Source of the DNA: Lachnospiraceae bacterium
Lineage (GTDB): Bacteria > Bacillota > Clostridia > Lachnospirales > Lachnospiraceae
NCBI GenBank assembly: GCA_029338675.1
Contig: JAQYAV010000061.1
Location: forward strand, 1 to 64,000
DNA: 64,000 nucleotides
Reading direction: 5' to 3'
Part shown: positions 26,900 through 37,700 of the stretch, piece after piece
Position numbering within the stretch: the stretch's first letter is position 1
Layout: every line of letters starts with the position of its first letter
Position numbers and translations under genes: made by a program
Notes under the pieces: model-generated
Databases searched by the model: none
What the model was told of the DNA's origin: nothing
Seen by the model: the letters and a program-made list of their open reading frames with translations, nothing else

Positions 26900-28751
26900 A
26901 GCAGACTCCTCCTTTATAGGATGTACATCCGCAGCCTGAACACTTTTCACGACAGTTTGGTGTTACAATTCCTTTTTTTGCTTCATTCCATTCACGCAAA
27001 AGAAATTGCTTTGTCACACCAACATCAATATGATCCCAAGGAAATATCTCTTCGTCATTTCTTTCTCTAAGTGTATAAAAATCTGGATCTATACCATTTT
27101 CTTCAAAGGCTTCACTGTACCTATTAAATTTAAAATACTCTGTCCAGGCATCAAATATGGCACCTTTTTTATATACATCATATATAACCTTACAAAGTCG
27201 TCTATCTCCTCTTGCCAACACGCCTTCAAGAATAGTAATATCTGCATCATGATACGAAAATTTAAGACTCTTTTTATTTTTTTGTTGTGCAAAAGAATCT
27301 TTCACATAATATGCTCGTCTTGTAAATTCTGTTGGTGATATCATAGGTGCCCACTGAAATGGCGTAAATGGCTTTGGAACAAAATATGAAGCTGAAGCAT
27401 TTATCATAACTCTTCCATTACGTTTTTCTTTTGGAACAACTTCAAAGTACTCTTCTGATAAACGTTCAGATAAGCTAGCAATTCCATACAAATCCTCATC
27501 TGTTTCAGTAGGTAATCCTAACATAAAATAAAGCTTAACCTTATCCCATCCACCTATAAAAGCCTGTCTACTTCCATTAATTAAATCTTCCTGTGTTATG
27601 CCTTTGTTTATTACATCTCTAAGACGCTGTGTACCCGCCTCAGAAGCAAACGTTAGTGAGCTTTTTTTAATATCCTGAACTTTACTCATTACATCTAAGG
27701 AAAAGGCATCTATACGAAGTGACGGAAGTGAAACATTTACATGATCGGTATCCTTTAATGATATTAGATAATTTAATAAATCATCTAATTTTTCATAGTC
27801 ACTAGAACTTAATGAACTCAATGATATTTCTTCATATCCAGTATTATCAAGCATTTCTCTAGCATATTTTTTTAGCATCTCAACATCTTTTTGTCTTGTA
27901 GGTCTATAAATCATTCCTGCCTGGCAAAACCTACATCCTCTAATACATCCTCTCATAATTTCAAGACATACTCTATCTTGAGTAACCTTCACATAAGGAA
28001 CTACAGGCTTAGTAGGGTATGTTACCTTACTAAAATCAGTAACAACCTGTCTCTTTACTTTTTCTGGTACTCTATCATTAATTGGCTTAATAGCCTTTAT
28101 TGTATTATCTTCATTATAAGAAATATCGTATAGTGATGGGACATATATTCCAGGAATGTTTGATGCACTAATTAAAAATTCTTTTCTAGACATATCACTA
28201 GATTTATATTTTTTATATAAATCTAATAATTCATCATAAGAAGTTTCACCCTCACCAATGTAAAACATATCATAAAAATCTGCCATTGGTTCAGGATTAA
28301 CTGAACAAGGACCTCCACCTATTATCAGTGTATCTCCTTTTTTTCTATCCTTTGCGTAAATTGGTATACCTGCCAAATCTATAACCTGCAAAATATTTGT
28401 ATAGCACATTTCGTATTGAATAGTAATTGCAAGCAAATCAAACTGGTCGATAGGAGTTTGTGTTTCTAAAGAAAAAAGCTTGATTTGTTCTCTTCTCATA
28501 ATAGCATCCAAATCAGGCCATGGGCTGTATACTCTTTCACAATATGTATCTTCTCTTTTATTAAACATATCATATAAAATCTGTATACCTAAATAAGACA
28601 TACCAATTTCATAAACGTCAGGAAAGCACATAGCTATCCTGACATCTATATTATTTAAGTCTTTTTTTACAATATTAACTTCATTTCCAATGTATCTTGC
28701 TGGTTTATCAATCTCCATCAAGATTCTTTCTGAAAGCGCTAATTTTCCCAT
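26889..28751 (-). CDS. B12-binding radical SAM protein (TIGR03960 type)
   Basis: Radical-SAM enzyme of 620 residues. An N-terminal B12-binding-like fold with DVYEIGMSYLGIQIL and GGGPCSVNPEP precedes the radical-SAM core carrying CIRGCRFCQAG (the CxxxCxxC cluster). The C-terminus is Cys-rich with EKCSGCGCTSYKGGVC, possibly binding another metal centre. The chemical target is unknown; it is linked to RNase G and L21, which points to RNA or ribosome modification. The start ATG has a GAGG six bases upstream; an upstream GTG four codons earlier is less likely. Confidence 0.88.
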   Translation of the reverse strand: MGKLALSERILMEIDKPARYIGNEVNIVKKDLNNIDVRIAMCFPDVYEIGMSYLGIQILYDMFNKREDTYCERVYSPWPDLDAIMRREQIKLFSLETQTPIDQFDLLAITIQYEMCYTNILQVIDLAGIPIYAKDRKKGDTLIIGGGPCSVNPEPMADFYDMFYIGEGETSYDELLDLYKKYKSSDMSRKEFLISASNIPGIYVPSLYDISYNEDNTIKAIKPINDRVPEKVKRQVVTDFSKVTYPTKPVVPYVKVTQDRVCLEIMRGCIRGCRFCQAGMIYRPTRQKDVEMLKKYAREMLDNTGYEEISLSSLSSSDYEKLDDLLNYLISLKDTDHVNVSLPSLRIDAFSLDVMSKVQDIKKSSLTFASEAGTQRLRDVINKGITQEDLINGSRQAFIGGWDKVKLYFMLGLPTETDEDLYGIASLSERLSEEYFEVVPKEKRNGRVMINASASYFVPKPFTPFQWAPMISPTEFTRRAYYVKDSFAQQKNKKSLKFSYHDADITILEGVLARGDRRLCKVIYDVYKKGAIFDAWTEYFKFNRYSEAFEENGIDPDFYTLRERNDEEIFPWDHIDVGVTKQFLLREWNEAKKGIVTPNCREKCSGCGCTSYKGGVCYEN

Positions 28752-28769
28752 TAGAATCCTCACTTCAAA

Positions 28770-30134
28770 TTAATTCTTAAAGCTATGAATTGGTGCTGGA
28801 ATTCTTCCACCTCTGTTAATAAATGCATCACAAGAAAATGAATTAACTGGCATAATTGGAGCATATCCAAGAAGTCCACCAAATGTAGCCTGATCACCTA
28901 CTTTTTTACCAATTACAGGAATAATTCTTACAGCAGTTGTTTTCTGGTTAACCATACCAAGTGCCATCTCATCAGCAATAATACCTGAAATTGTAGTTGC
29001 CTTTGTATCACCGGGAATAGCAATCATATCAAGTCCTACTGAACAAACACAAGTCATTGCTTCAAGTTTTTCTAAGGAAAGAGCTCCAGCAGTAACTGCA
29101 TCTATCATTCTTTGATCTTCACTTACTGGAATAAACGCACCACTTAATCCACCAACATAAGACGATGCCATAACACCACCCTTTTTAACCTGATCATTAA
29201 GCATTGCAAGAGCCGCAGTAGTGCCAGGAGCGCCTGAATACTCTAAACCAATCTCTTCAAGAATTTCACCAACGCTGTCTCCTACAGCTGGAGTTGGGGC
29301 AAGGGATAAATCAATAATTCCAAAAGGAATTCCAAGTCTCTCTGAAGCTTCTTTTGCTACTAATTGACCAACTCTTGTAATCTTAAATGCTGTCTTTTTG
29401 ATTGTTTCGCAAAGAACCTCAAAATTCTCGCCTCTAACCTGCTCGATAGCAGCCTTAACAACGCCAGGTCCACTAACACCAACATTAATTATTTTATCTG
29501 CTTCAGTAACACCATGGAATGCACCTGCCATAAATGGATTATCATCTGGAGCATTACAAAATACTACAAATTTAGCACAACCAATAGAATCATTTTCTTT
29601 TGTAAGTTCAGCAGTTTCTTTGATTATTTCACCAATAAGCTTAACTGCATCCATATTAATACCTGTCTTTGTTGAACCAGTATTAACAGAGCTACATACC
29701 ATATCAGTTTCAGTTAATGCCTTTGGAATTGAACGAATTAATAATTCATCTGCCTTTGTCATTCCTTTACAAACAAGTGCAGAATAACCACCAATAAAGT
29801 TCACGCCACAAGTCTTTGCAGCGCGATCAAGTGCCTTTGCAATCTCAACAAAATCATCAGATGTTTTACATACTGAACCGCCAACTAATGCTATTGGAGT
29901 GACAGAAATTCTTTTGTTAACAATTGGAATACCATATTTCTTAGAAATATCTTCTCCTGTAGCTACTAAATCCTTTGCTGAAGATGTAATCTTATCATAT
30001 ATTCTTGTACATGTTTCTTCTAATGTTCCACCAATACAATCAAGAAGACTAATTCCCATTGTAATTGTTCGTACATCAAGATTCATGTTCTTAATCATTT
30101 CATTAGTTTCAATTACTTCATTAATATTAATCAT
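28770..30134 (-). CDS. PFL family protein (UPF0210/DUF711)
   Basis: Cytoplasmic protein of 454 residues of the UPF0210 family, structurally related to pyruvate formate-lyase-like folds but without known function. It starts [15 protein letters not shown] and has long Gly/Ala-rich helices and strands such as [13 protein letters not shown]. It is encoded 20 bases after a small ACT-domain protein gene; this pair is conserved across clostridia, suggesting ligand-sensing by the ACT partner. No catalytic assignment is possible. Confidence 0.9.
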   Translation of the reverse strand: MININEVIETNEMIKNMNLDVRTITMGISLLDCIGGTLEETCTRIYDKITSSAKDLVATGEDISKKYGIPIVNKRISVTPIALVGGSVCKTSDDFVEIAKALDRAAKTCGVNFIGGYSALVCKGMTKADELLIRSIPKALTETDMVCSSVNTGSTKTGINMDAVKLIGEIIKETAELTKENDSIGCAKFVVFCNAPDDNPFMAGAFHGVTEADKIINVGVSGPGVVKAAIEQVRGENFEVLCETIKKTAFKITRVGQLVAKEASERLGIPFGIIDLSLAPTPAVGDSVGEILEEIGLEYSGAPGTTAALAMLNDQVKKGGVMASSYVGGLSGAFIPVSEDQRMIDAVTAGALSLEKLEAMTCVCSVGLDMIAIPGDTKATTISGIIADEMALGMVNQKTTAVRIIPVIGKKVGDQATFGGLLGYAPIMPVNSFSCDAFINRGGRIPAPIHSFKN

Positions 30135-30154
30135 AGCTAAAACCTTTCCAATAA

Positions 30155-30427
30155 TTATAATCTATGCATCATGTTAAAAATATCTTCCTGCTGAGCCTTA
30201 ATCTGTACACCTAATTCCTCACCAATAGCCTGTAAATCATCAGCAATTGTCTCATGATGTTTGCTTGAACCATTAGCATCAACAACCATCATCATGTTAA
30301 AATAGCCATTAACGATTGTCTGAGCAATATCAAGAATGTTTATATTGTTATCAGCTAAATATACACATACCTTTGCTATAATACCTACTTTGTCTTTTCC
30401 GATTACTGAAATAATTGTCTTCTTCAT
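30155..30427 (-). CDS. Small ACT-domain protein (UPF0237)
   Basis: A stand-alone ACT domain of 90 residues beginning [20 protein letters not shown], the usual amino-acid-sensing fold. It is paired with the PFL-family gene downstream. The ligand cannot be predicted from the sequence. AGGAGG precedes the ATG. Confidence 0.9.
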   Translation of the reverse strand: MKKTIISVIGKDKVGIIAKVCVYLADNNINILDIAQTIVNGYFNMMMVVDANGSSKHHETIADDLQAIGEELGVQIKAQQEDIFNMMHRL

Positions 30428-30514
30428 CTTATCCTCCTATACTGTTTGCGTGAAATACGCATAGCTTTCTTTGGCACAATAAATTTTATGCCATGAAATT
30501 ATATATAAAATATA

Positions 30515-31312
30515 TTATATACTAATTAACTCACTTCTGTTGCTTCGTTTCGCAACTTGAAGATTAAAATTCCGAACATCCTTTGAAAATTTATTATCTG
30601 CAAGCTCACATTTTACTGTTTCATATGCTAACTCAGGATAATTATTATCTGCACTTAAATGTCCTAAAAAAATTGATTTAATGTGGTCATTCAATAATTC
30701 TTTTATAAGCTTTCCACCTGCTTCATTTGATAAATGACCTCTTTTTCCTAATATTCTTTGTTTTAAATTGTATGGATAAAAGCCAGCTTGAAGCATTCTC
30801 ACATCATGGTTTGCTTCAACAAGCAAAACATCTGATTCCTTTAAATTATTAATTATATAATCATCATAATCACCAAGGTCAGTTGCAATAGAAACCTTAT
30901 TATTATTGTTGAAAAAGCTATAACAAACTGGATCCGCCGCATCATGCCAAATTGAATGTGCTTTAATATTTATATCTCCTATGCTATACATTTCATCTGG
31001 AACAATAGAGTTAAATAAATCACTATCTATCGTTCCTAGGGATGAAGTTTGTTTAATCATATCTATGGTATCCTCAGTTGCATATATTGGTATATTATAT
31101 GCCCGAGAAATAACTCCTAATCCCTTAATATGATCAATATGTTCATGGGTAATAAATATACCACTTACATCTCTTATGTCAAGATTAATATCATTAAGTT
31201 CTTCAACTATTTTCTTTTTACTTACTCCAACATCAACTAAAATCGACGTAGAATCAGTGCCCACATAAATGCAATTTCCACTGCTTCCACTTGCTATAGT
31301 CATAAAATTCAT
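30515..31312 (-). CDS. Metallo-beta-lactamase-fold hydrolase, YycJ/WalJ-like
   Basis: Protein of 265 residues with the MBL metal motif THEHIDHIKGL and DLGDY later on. Its closest pattern is Bacillus YycJ (WalJ), a 5'-3' exonuclease-like MBL protein. Here it is not next to the WalRK genes, so the assignment is by family only. It lies 22 bases after the ASKHA protein gene. Confidence 0.88.
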   Translation of the reverse strand: MNFMTIASGSSGNCIYVGTDSTSILVDVGVSKKKIVEELNDINLDIRDVSGIFITHEHIDHIKGLGVISRAYNIPIYATEDTIDMIKQTSSLGTIDSDLFNSIVPDEMYSIGDINIKAHSIWHDAADPVCYSFFNNNNKVSIATDLGDYDDYIINNLKESDVLLVEANHDVRMLQAGFYPYNLKQRILGKRGHLSNEAGGKLIKELLNDHIKSIFLGHLSADNNYPELAYETVKCELADNKFSKDVRNFNLQVAKRSNRSELISI

Positions 31313-31334
31313 AAGTAGTCTCCAATTGTATTTA

Positions 31335-32444
31335 CTAAAATGTCATATTCTTTAATAAAATATCTTCATAATGCTTCTTCAAGGAAGGTTGAATAACAAT
31401 AAAGTTTTCCTCACTTGAAAAATCATTAATATATTTCAAGGCATCACAGGATTCACATAGAATTTTTGCTCCTTCTAATGACGAATTACCAATAATCTTT
31501 ATTTTGCCTTCAAATTCTTTTGGTAACATTTTTATATTGTATGCACTTTGCAAATTAAGATAAAATCCAAAATTACCTGCTATGTATATATGCATTAAAT
31601 CAACCCTTGAAACCCCTGCTTCATTCAATAGAATTTCTATTCCTGAAATAATCGCTGCCTTAGCAAGTATAATATCATGAATAATCGAAGCTGTAAGTTT
31701 TATACCCATAATTTCAATACCTTTATCAAGGAAAGGCTCTTGTAATATTCCTTCTTTTGATATTTTTCTTGCATTAATTCCTAAAGAAATAGCATCTATC
31801 ACATTTGAACCATATGCATTTTGTTTTCTTATTGCACCCTCAAATGCTGGTCCACAGGAAGCAGATGTAGCATAAAATTTATCATCATGTTTAAGAATCA
31901 TTTCTCCATTTGTTCCTAAGTCAAGCAACAAAGAATTATTGAGCAACATATTATTTTCTGAAAGGTAAAGCAACCCTGACAATATATCTCCGCCAATAAA
32001 AGCACTAGCACCTTTAATAAATACAATTTCTTTAACACAAGAAAATGTATTAAAAATAATATCTTCGGTTAATACAACATTCTCACTAAGACAATTTGTA
32101 AATGGATGTTTTCCTAGACTAGACACATCTTTCTTAAGTAAGATTGAATTCATTGTGGTATTTCCACTGAATACAATTTTAGTAATATCTTCTATTGATA
32201 TCTTATTATTGCTGCATAGTTTCAACACAGAATTTTTAATATCTTCTATTACAACCTGTCTTAATTTATCATAATTGTTATAATTTCGTTCAATAGCAAA
32301 TATTCTATTAATTACATCGCTACCATATAATGCTTGACGATTTTTAAAGGAATCTGATGCAACAACAGTTTTTTCATTGTTACATATAATACATAATTCA
32401 ATTGTAGTTGTCCCTAAATCAATTGCAACGCTATATTTATTCAT
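31335..32444 (-). CDS. ASKHA-domain protein (DUF4445), RACo-like without ferredoxin domain
   Basis: Protein of 369 residues. The N-terminus IDLGTTTIE and the later LDLGTNGEM, a GPAFEGA segment and IAGNFG identify an ASKHA ATPase of the DUF4445 kind, as in RACo, which reductively reactivates corrinoid proteins. RACo has an N-terminal 2Fe-2S ferredoxin domain and is around 600 residues; this protein starts directly at the ASKHA core, so that electron-entry domain is absent. No corrinoid methyltransferase is encoded nearby. It may have another partner or role. The start follows ilvA's stop by two bases with no ribosome binding site of its own. Confidence 0.85.
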   Translation of the reverse strand: MNKYSVAIDLGTTTIELCIICNNEKTVVASDSFKNRQALYGSDVINRIFAIERNYNNYDKLRQVVIEDIKNSVLKLCSNNKISIEDITKIVFSGNTTMNSILLKKDVSSLGKHPFTNCLSENVVLTEDIIFNTFSCVKEIVFIKGASAFIGGDILSGLLYLSENNMLLNNSLLLDLGTNGEMILKHDDKFYATSASCGPAFEGAIRKQNAYGSNVIDAISLGINARKISKEGILQEPFLDKGIEIMGIKLTASIIHDIILAKAAIISGIEILLNEAGVSRVDLMHIYIAGNFGFYLNLQSAYNIKMLPKEFEGKIKIIGNSSLEGAKILCESCDALKYINDFSSEENFIVIQPSLKKHYEDILLKNMTF

Positions 32445-32446
32445 AA

Positions 32447-33664
32447 TTAATATATTGGTTTCGGTTTCTTCTCAATTGGTCTATAGCCTTTATCCTTCAA
32501 CACTGACATAATCTGTTCCTTGTGTTCCTGACCATAAGCTTCAATAGTAATAACAAGCTCAACTGCAGAATTTCTATTTATTGAAACAAACTGATTATGC
32601 TCAAGTTTAATTATATTACCATTTTCATTAGCTATAACACCTGCAACATTTTGTAATTCCCCTGGTTTATCTGGAAGTAAAACAGATACTGTAAAAATTC
32701 TACTTCTAGCAATAAGTCCGTGTTGTACTACAGATGCAAATGTAATGACATCCATATTTCCACCACTTAAAATACTTACAACTTTTTCATCTTTAGCTTC
32801 AAGATGTTTAAGTGCTGCTACAGTTAACAAACCACTATTTTCAACAAGCATCTTGTGATTTTCAAGCATATCAAGAAATGCTACAATCAACTCACTATCA
32901 TCAACAGTTATAATATCATCAAGATTTTGCTGTAAATATGGAAATATATTAGAACCAGGAGTCTTAACAGCTGTACCGTCTGCAATAGTATCTACCTGAT
33001 CAAGTGTTGTAACTTCTCCCTTTGCAAGAGAAGCTTTTAAACATGCTGCTCCTGAAGGTTCAACGCCAATAACCTTAATGTTTGGATTTAGCATTTTTGC
33101 TAATGCTGAAACACCTGTAGCCAAGCCACCACCACCAACTGGTACTAGAATCTTATCAACAAATGGTAAATCCTTAATAATTTCCATAGCTACTGTACTT
33201 TGTCCAGTTGCAACATCCAAATCATCAAATGGATGAATAAATGTATAACCATGTTCCTCTGAAAGCTTAAGTGCATATTGACATGCTTCATCATAAACAG
33301 ATCCATGTAATACTACCTCAGCACCATAAGCTTTAGTTCTATTAATTTTAATTAATGGTGTTGATGTCGGCATAACTATGGTAGCTTTTACACCATATGC
33401 CTTTGCTGCGTATGCAACACCCTGAGCATGATTACCAGCAGATGCAGTAATAAGACCTTTTTGTCTATCCTCATCACTTAATGTACTAATCTTATAATAT
33501 GCTCCGCGTATTTTATAAGCTCCTGTAAGCTGCATATTTTCAGGTTTTAAATAAACAGTATTACCACATTGCTTTGAAAAAAATTCACTCTTAATCAAAG
33601 TAGTTGGTAAAACAACTTTTTGAACAACATTATATGCATCTTCAAATTTTTCTAATGTTAACAT
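32447..33664 (-). CDS. ilvA: Threonine ammonia-lyase with ACT domain
   Basis: PLP enzyme of 405 residues that converts threonine to 2-oxobutanoate, the first step toward isoleucine. The PLP Lys is Lys51 in TGAYKIRGA, the Gly-rich phosphate loop is VPVGGGGLATG, and SGGNMD lies near the end of the catalytic part. A C-terminal ACT domain (about 325-400) suggests allosteric control. Length and ACT arrangement fit the short biodegradative/biosynthetic class common in clostridia. Confidence 0.92.
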   Translation of the reverse strand: MLTLEKFEDAYNVVQKVVLPTTLIKSEFFSKQCGNTVYLKPENMQLTGAYKIRGAYYKISTLSDEDRQKGLITASAGNHAQGVAYAAKAYGVKATIVMPTSTPLIKINRTKAYGAEVVLHGSVYDEACQYALKLSEEHGYTFIHPFDDLDVATGQSTVAMEIIKDLPFVDKILVPVGGGGLATGVSALAKMLNPNIKVIGVEPSGAACLKASLAKGEVTTLDQVDTIADGTAVKTPGSNIFPYLQQNLDDIITVDDSELIVAFLDMLENHKMLVENSGLLTVAALKHLEAKDEKVVSILSGGNMDVITFASVVQHGLIARSRIFTVSVLLPDKPGELQNVAGVIANENGNIIKLEHNQFVSINRNSAVELVITIEAYGQEHKEQIMSVLKDKGYRPIEKKPKPIY

Positions 33665-33682
33665 AATATTTTTCTCTCCTAT

Positions 33683-34696
33683 CTAAATATCAAATAAATC
33701 ATCATCTGGTTCGATTTTTTGATAATCCGAATCTACAATAATTTCCATATCACTCTTTAAATCAAAATCAGAGAATAAGGCTGTAACATAGCTATTAGGA
33801 TCAAATTTTTGTAAATCTTCGATTTTTTCTCCAATACCAATATATTTTACTGGTACATTTAATTCAGACTGAATTGCAATAGCTATTCCTCCCTTTGCAG
33901 TACCATCTAATTTTGTAATAATAATACCATTTATTTCTGTAACAGAGCTAAACTGTCTTGCTTGCTCTAAAGCATTTTGACCTGTTGTTCCATCAAGTAC
34001 AATCAAAGATTCAACATTAGCTTCTGGATATTCTTTTGTAATAATTCTACGCATCTTTGCAAGCTCATCCATAAGATTTTTCTTATTATGAAGTCTTCCC
34101 GCTGTATCTATCAAAAGAATATCAGTATTTCTAGCTTTTGCTGATGCAACAGCATCATATACAACAGCTGAAGGATCTGAACCTTCATTTTGAGCGATAA
34201 TATCTACTCCAGCTCTATTAGACCAAGTTTTTAACTGATCAATTGCTGCAGCACGAAAAGTATCGGCAGCAGCCATCATTACACGTTTTCCCTGTGATTT
34301 GTAAATTGCTGCCAGTTTTCCAATTGATGTTGTTTTACCTACACCATTTACACCAATAACAAATACAACAGTTTTTTTATTTTCAAAATCATATGCAGAA
34401 TCATCAACTGACATTTGATCTCTTATAATATTTATTACAAGATTCTTGCATTCCTCTGCTTCTTTAATCTTTAATTCCTTTACCTTATCCTTTAAGTCAT
34501 CAATTATACGTTCTGTTGTTTCAAAGCCCATATCTGACATAATCAGTGTTTCTTCTAATTCATCATAGAAATCATCGTCAATCTCTGAAGCTTTAAATAT
34601 ATTATTAAAGCTTTCAGCAATATTATTTCTTGTTTTAGAAAGACCTTCTTTTAATCTCTTAAAAAAACCTTTTTTCTCTTTAATTTCCTCTGACAT
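33683..34696 (-). CDS. ftsY: Signal recognition particle receptor FtsY
   Basis: FtsY docks ribosome-SRP complexes at the membrane. The 337-residue protein has the N-domain (about 15-110), the G1 motif GVNGVGKTT, the conserved AADTFRAAA, LIDTAGR and TKLDGTAKGG motifs. The long acidic A-domain of E. coli is missing, as usual for Firmicutes. I chose the ATG with GGAGG nine bases before; an earlier start 15 codons upstream lies in the smc end. It follows smc, a widely conserved order. Confidence 0.95.
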   Translation of the reverse strand: MSEEIKEKKGFFKRLKEGLSKTRNNIAESFNNIFKASEIDDDFYDELEETLIMSDMGFETTERIIDDLKDKVKELKIKEAEECKNLVINIIRDQMSVDDSAYDFENKKTVVFVIGVNGVGKTTSIGKLAAIYKSQGKRVMMAAADTFRAAAIDQLKTWSNRAGVDIIAQNEGSDPSAVVYDAVASAKARNTDILLIDTAGRLHNKKNLMDELAKMRRIITKEYPEANVESLIVLDGTTGQNALEQARQFSSVTEINGIIITKLDGTAKGGIAIAIQSELNVPVKYIGIGEKIEDLQKFDPNSYVTALFSDFDLKSDMEIIVDSDYQKIEPDDDLFDI

Positions 34697-34718
34697 GTAA
34701 TACCTCCAAATAATATAA

Positions 34719-37700
34719 TTAATTGTCCAACTCATTTTCAATCATATTTACAGACACAAGAGTTGATACACCTTTTTCCTGCATCGTAATACCATAAAGA
34801 ATATCTGCAGCTTCCATTGTACCCTTTCTATGTGTAATAACAATAAACTGAGTATCTTTTGTAAGTCTGTTTAAGTATTTTGCAAATCTCTTAACATTTG
34901 AATCATCTAAGGCAGCTTCAATCTCATCTAATAAACAAAATGGAGAAGGCTTTAAGCTTTGAATTGCAAATAATAAGGCTATGGCAGTTAAACTCTTCTC
35001 TCCACCTGATAGCTGCATCATATTTTGAAGCTTCTTTCCTGGTGGTTGAGCATTTATTTTTATACCTGTTTCGAGAAGATCCTCTTCATCCACTAATTCA
35101 AGATCCGCCTTACCACCACCAAACAATTCCTTAAATACTTTAGAAAACATAATTCTTATTTCTTGGAATTTTTCCTGGAACTGTTCACGCATGGCTCTAT
35201 CTAATTCAGCAATTATATTAACAAGATTAGATTCTGCATTGACAATATCATCATGTTGTGCCTTAAGAAATTCATATCGTTCAGCAACAGATTTATAATC
35301 CTCAATAGCATTAACATTAACATCACCTAATTGCTTAATCTTAGATTTAACTGCTGAGATTTCTCGTTTTAAGGATGAAATATCATTCAAATTATCATCT
35401 TTGAATTCAAATGCTGAATTATATGTAAGTTCATATTCCTCCCACATATAATTGGTTAAACTCTCGCCATGTTCAGCAATCTTTTCAATTGCAGCATTAA
35501 TCTTAAATGCAGACTTATCAAGACCATTAATCTGATTAGCTAAGTCCTCGCGTTTATTAAAGAATTCTTTATGACTCTCATTTAATGACTGCTTTTCTAA
35601 TGTAAGCTTCTCTACTTGATTATTCAACTCATTAATCAACAAATTATTCTTTTCTAATTGTTCTTTTAATTCTACAACTTTATTTGATAACGTATCCTTT
35701 TCGTTGCTTCCATTTGATAATTTTATTTTGACAACTCTAAGAGATTCTTTAGCTTCATTTTCGTCATTTCTTACACGATTAATATTTTGAAGAGCAAAAT
35801 CATATTGTTGTTTAACTGTATTAAATTCAATATTAAGATTATTTATCTTATCTAGCGCACCTTGAAGCTTAGATTTAGCATCTGAAACCTCTTTTTCAAG
35901 TGTGCTAATCTTTGCCTCTAAATCTTTAACCGCATCTTCATGAGCCTTATTCTTATCAAATAATTCATTCTTATTATCATTTATTTCTTTTATTTGGTTG
36001 GAAAGCTCAGTATTTTCGCGAGATATTCCAGTAAAAATACGTTTAATTTCTTCTAATTTGTCAGAAGCTTGTTTCAAGTTAAGTACTACTGTATTTTTCT
36101 TTATATCAAGACTAGCAATAAGCTCATTATACTCTTCACGCTTAATCTTTAACTGATGAAGTCTTTTATCATATTTTTCATTATCATCGTTAAGAGTAAT
36201 AAGATCTGTTTTTAACTTTTCTATTAAAATATCAATCTCGTCTAACTCCCTCTTTCTTCCAAGTAAATTAGAGGAATTCTTAAATGCACCACCAGTCATT
36301 GCTCCACCTGGATTAATTAACTCTCCATCAAGGGTTACAATTCTAAGTGATTGCTTGTATTTTTTAGCCAATGCACTTGCGTTATCAATGTTATCTACAA
36401 CAATAATTCTTCCAAGCAAATGATTAATAATAATTTTATATTTTGAATCACATTTAACAAGCTTTGCAGCAATACCTAAAACGCCCTTTTCATTGCTTAA
36501 ATCATTACTATTATTAGAACGATCAACTATTGAATTAATTGGCAAAAATGTAGCACGACCATATTTATTTTGTTTTAAAAATGCAATAAGCTTTTTAGCT
36601 GTTTCATCATCTTCAGTAACAATATTTTGAATACTTCCGCCTAATGCTGTTTCTATGGCTGTCTCATATTTCTTTTCGACTTCAATTATATCCGCAACAA
36701 CACCAATTATCTTTGGATTGTTATTTTTTTGCTCCATAACACGACGAATACTATTACCATATCCATCATACCTTTCAGTAAGGTTTCTTAAAGCTTCTTT
36801 TTTTGATTTTAAGCTTACAATTTCATTATTATAATTCGTAATTTTTGTTCGTACATCATTTTGTGTAATTGTAAGACTACTAATTTCATCCTTTGTATCC
36901 TCTAAAGAGTCAGCTGATTCTTTTAATTCAGATTCAATTTCATCTAATTCCTTTAATAAATCATCTTTCTTTAAGTTATATTGTTCTTCCTCTGATTTGT
37001 TCTCAAGGAATCGTTGATTCAACTGAGTTTTACGAAGATTAATATTCTCAAGCATTGTGTCATATCGACCTACTTTTGCCTTAAGGTTACCACCTTCATT
37101 AAGATATTCAATAATGTCGCCCTTAGAAGTTTCGATAAGTTCTTCTTTGAAGGATATTTGACCTTTTAATTCTTCATAATCATTTGTTGCCTTTTCAAGT
37201 ACGTCATCAGCTGTATCTAATTTTTCATCTAATACTTCTTTTTCTTCAAATAACTCCTTAAGCTGATTTGCATATTTCTTTAATTCGTTATTTATTTTTT
37301 CTTCTTGCTCAACCAATTCTAAATGGCTTTGATCAAATGAAGAAATCTGTTGCATTACAAGATTTACTTCACCTTCATATCTTTGATTAACAAGTTTCTT
37401 TTCATGAATTTCGCTTTTTGTTTCATCTATTTTTTCTGTTAATTCTTCAAGAGTATTTTCAATTTTTTCGTACTCATCTTTAGCTAAATCAAATTCATTT
37501 CTAAGTCTTGTGGAATCATTATCTACAATCTCAAGTTTCTTCTGATATTCCTCTAAAGTTACCTTATTATCGTCTACATCAAGAAGAAATGCATTAATAT
37601 CTAATTTCTTAAGTTCTTCTTTAAAGGCCAAATATTTACGTGCTGTTTCTGACTGTTCCTTTAAAGGTCCAACTTGCTTTTCAAGCTCTTTAAGAATATC

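Noticed and set aside
27006..27338. Plus-strand open frame opposite the radical SAM gene
   Set aside because: No ribosome binding site; the encoded protein is rich in Cys, Phe and Ile from reading the opposite strand of a conserved gene.
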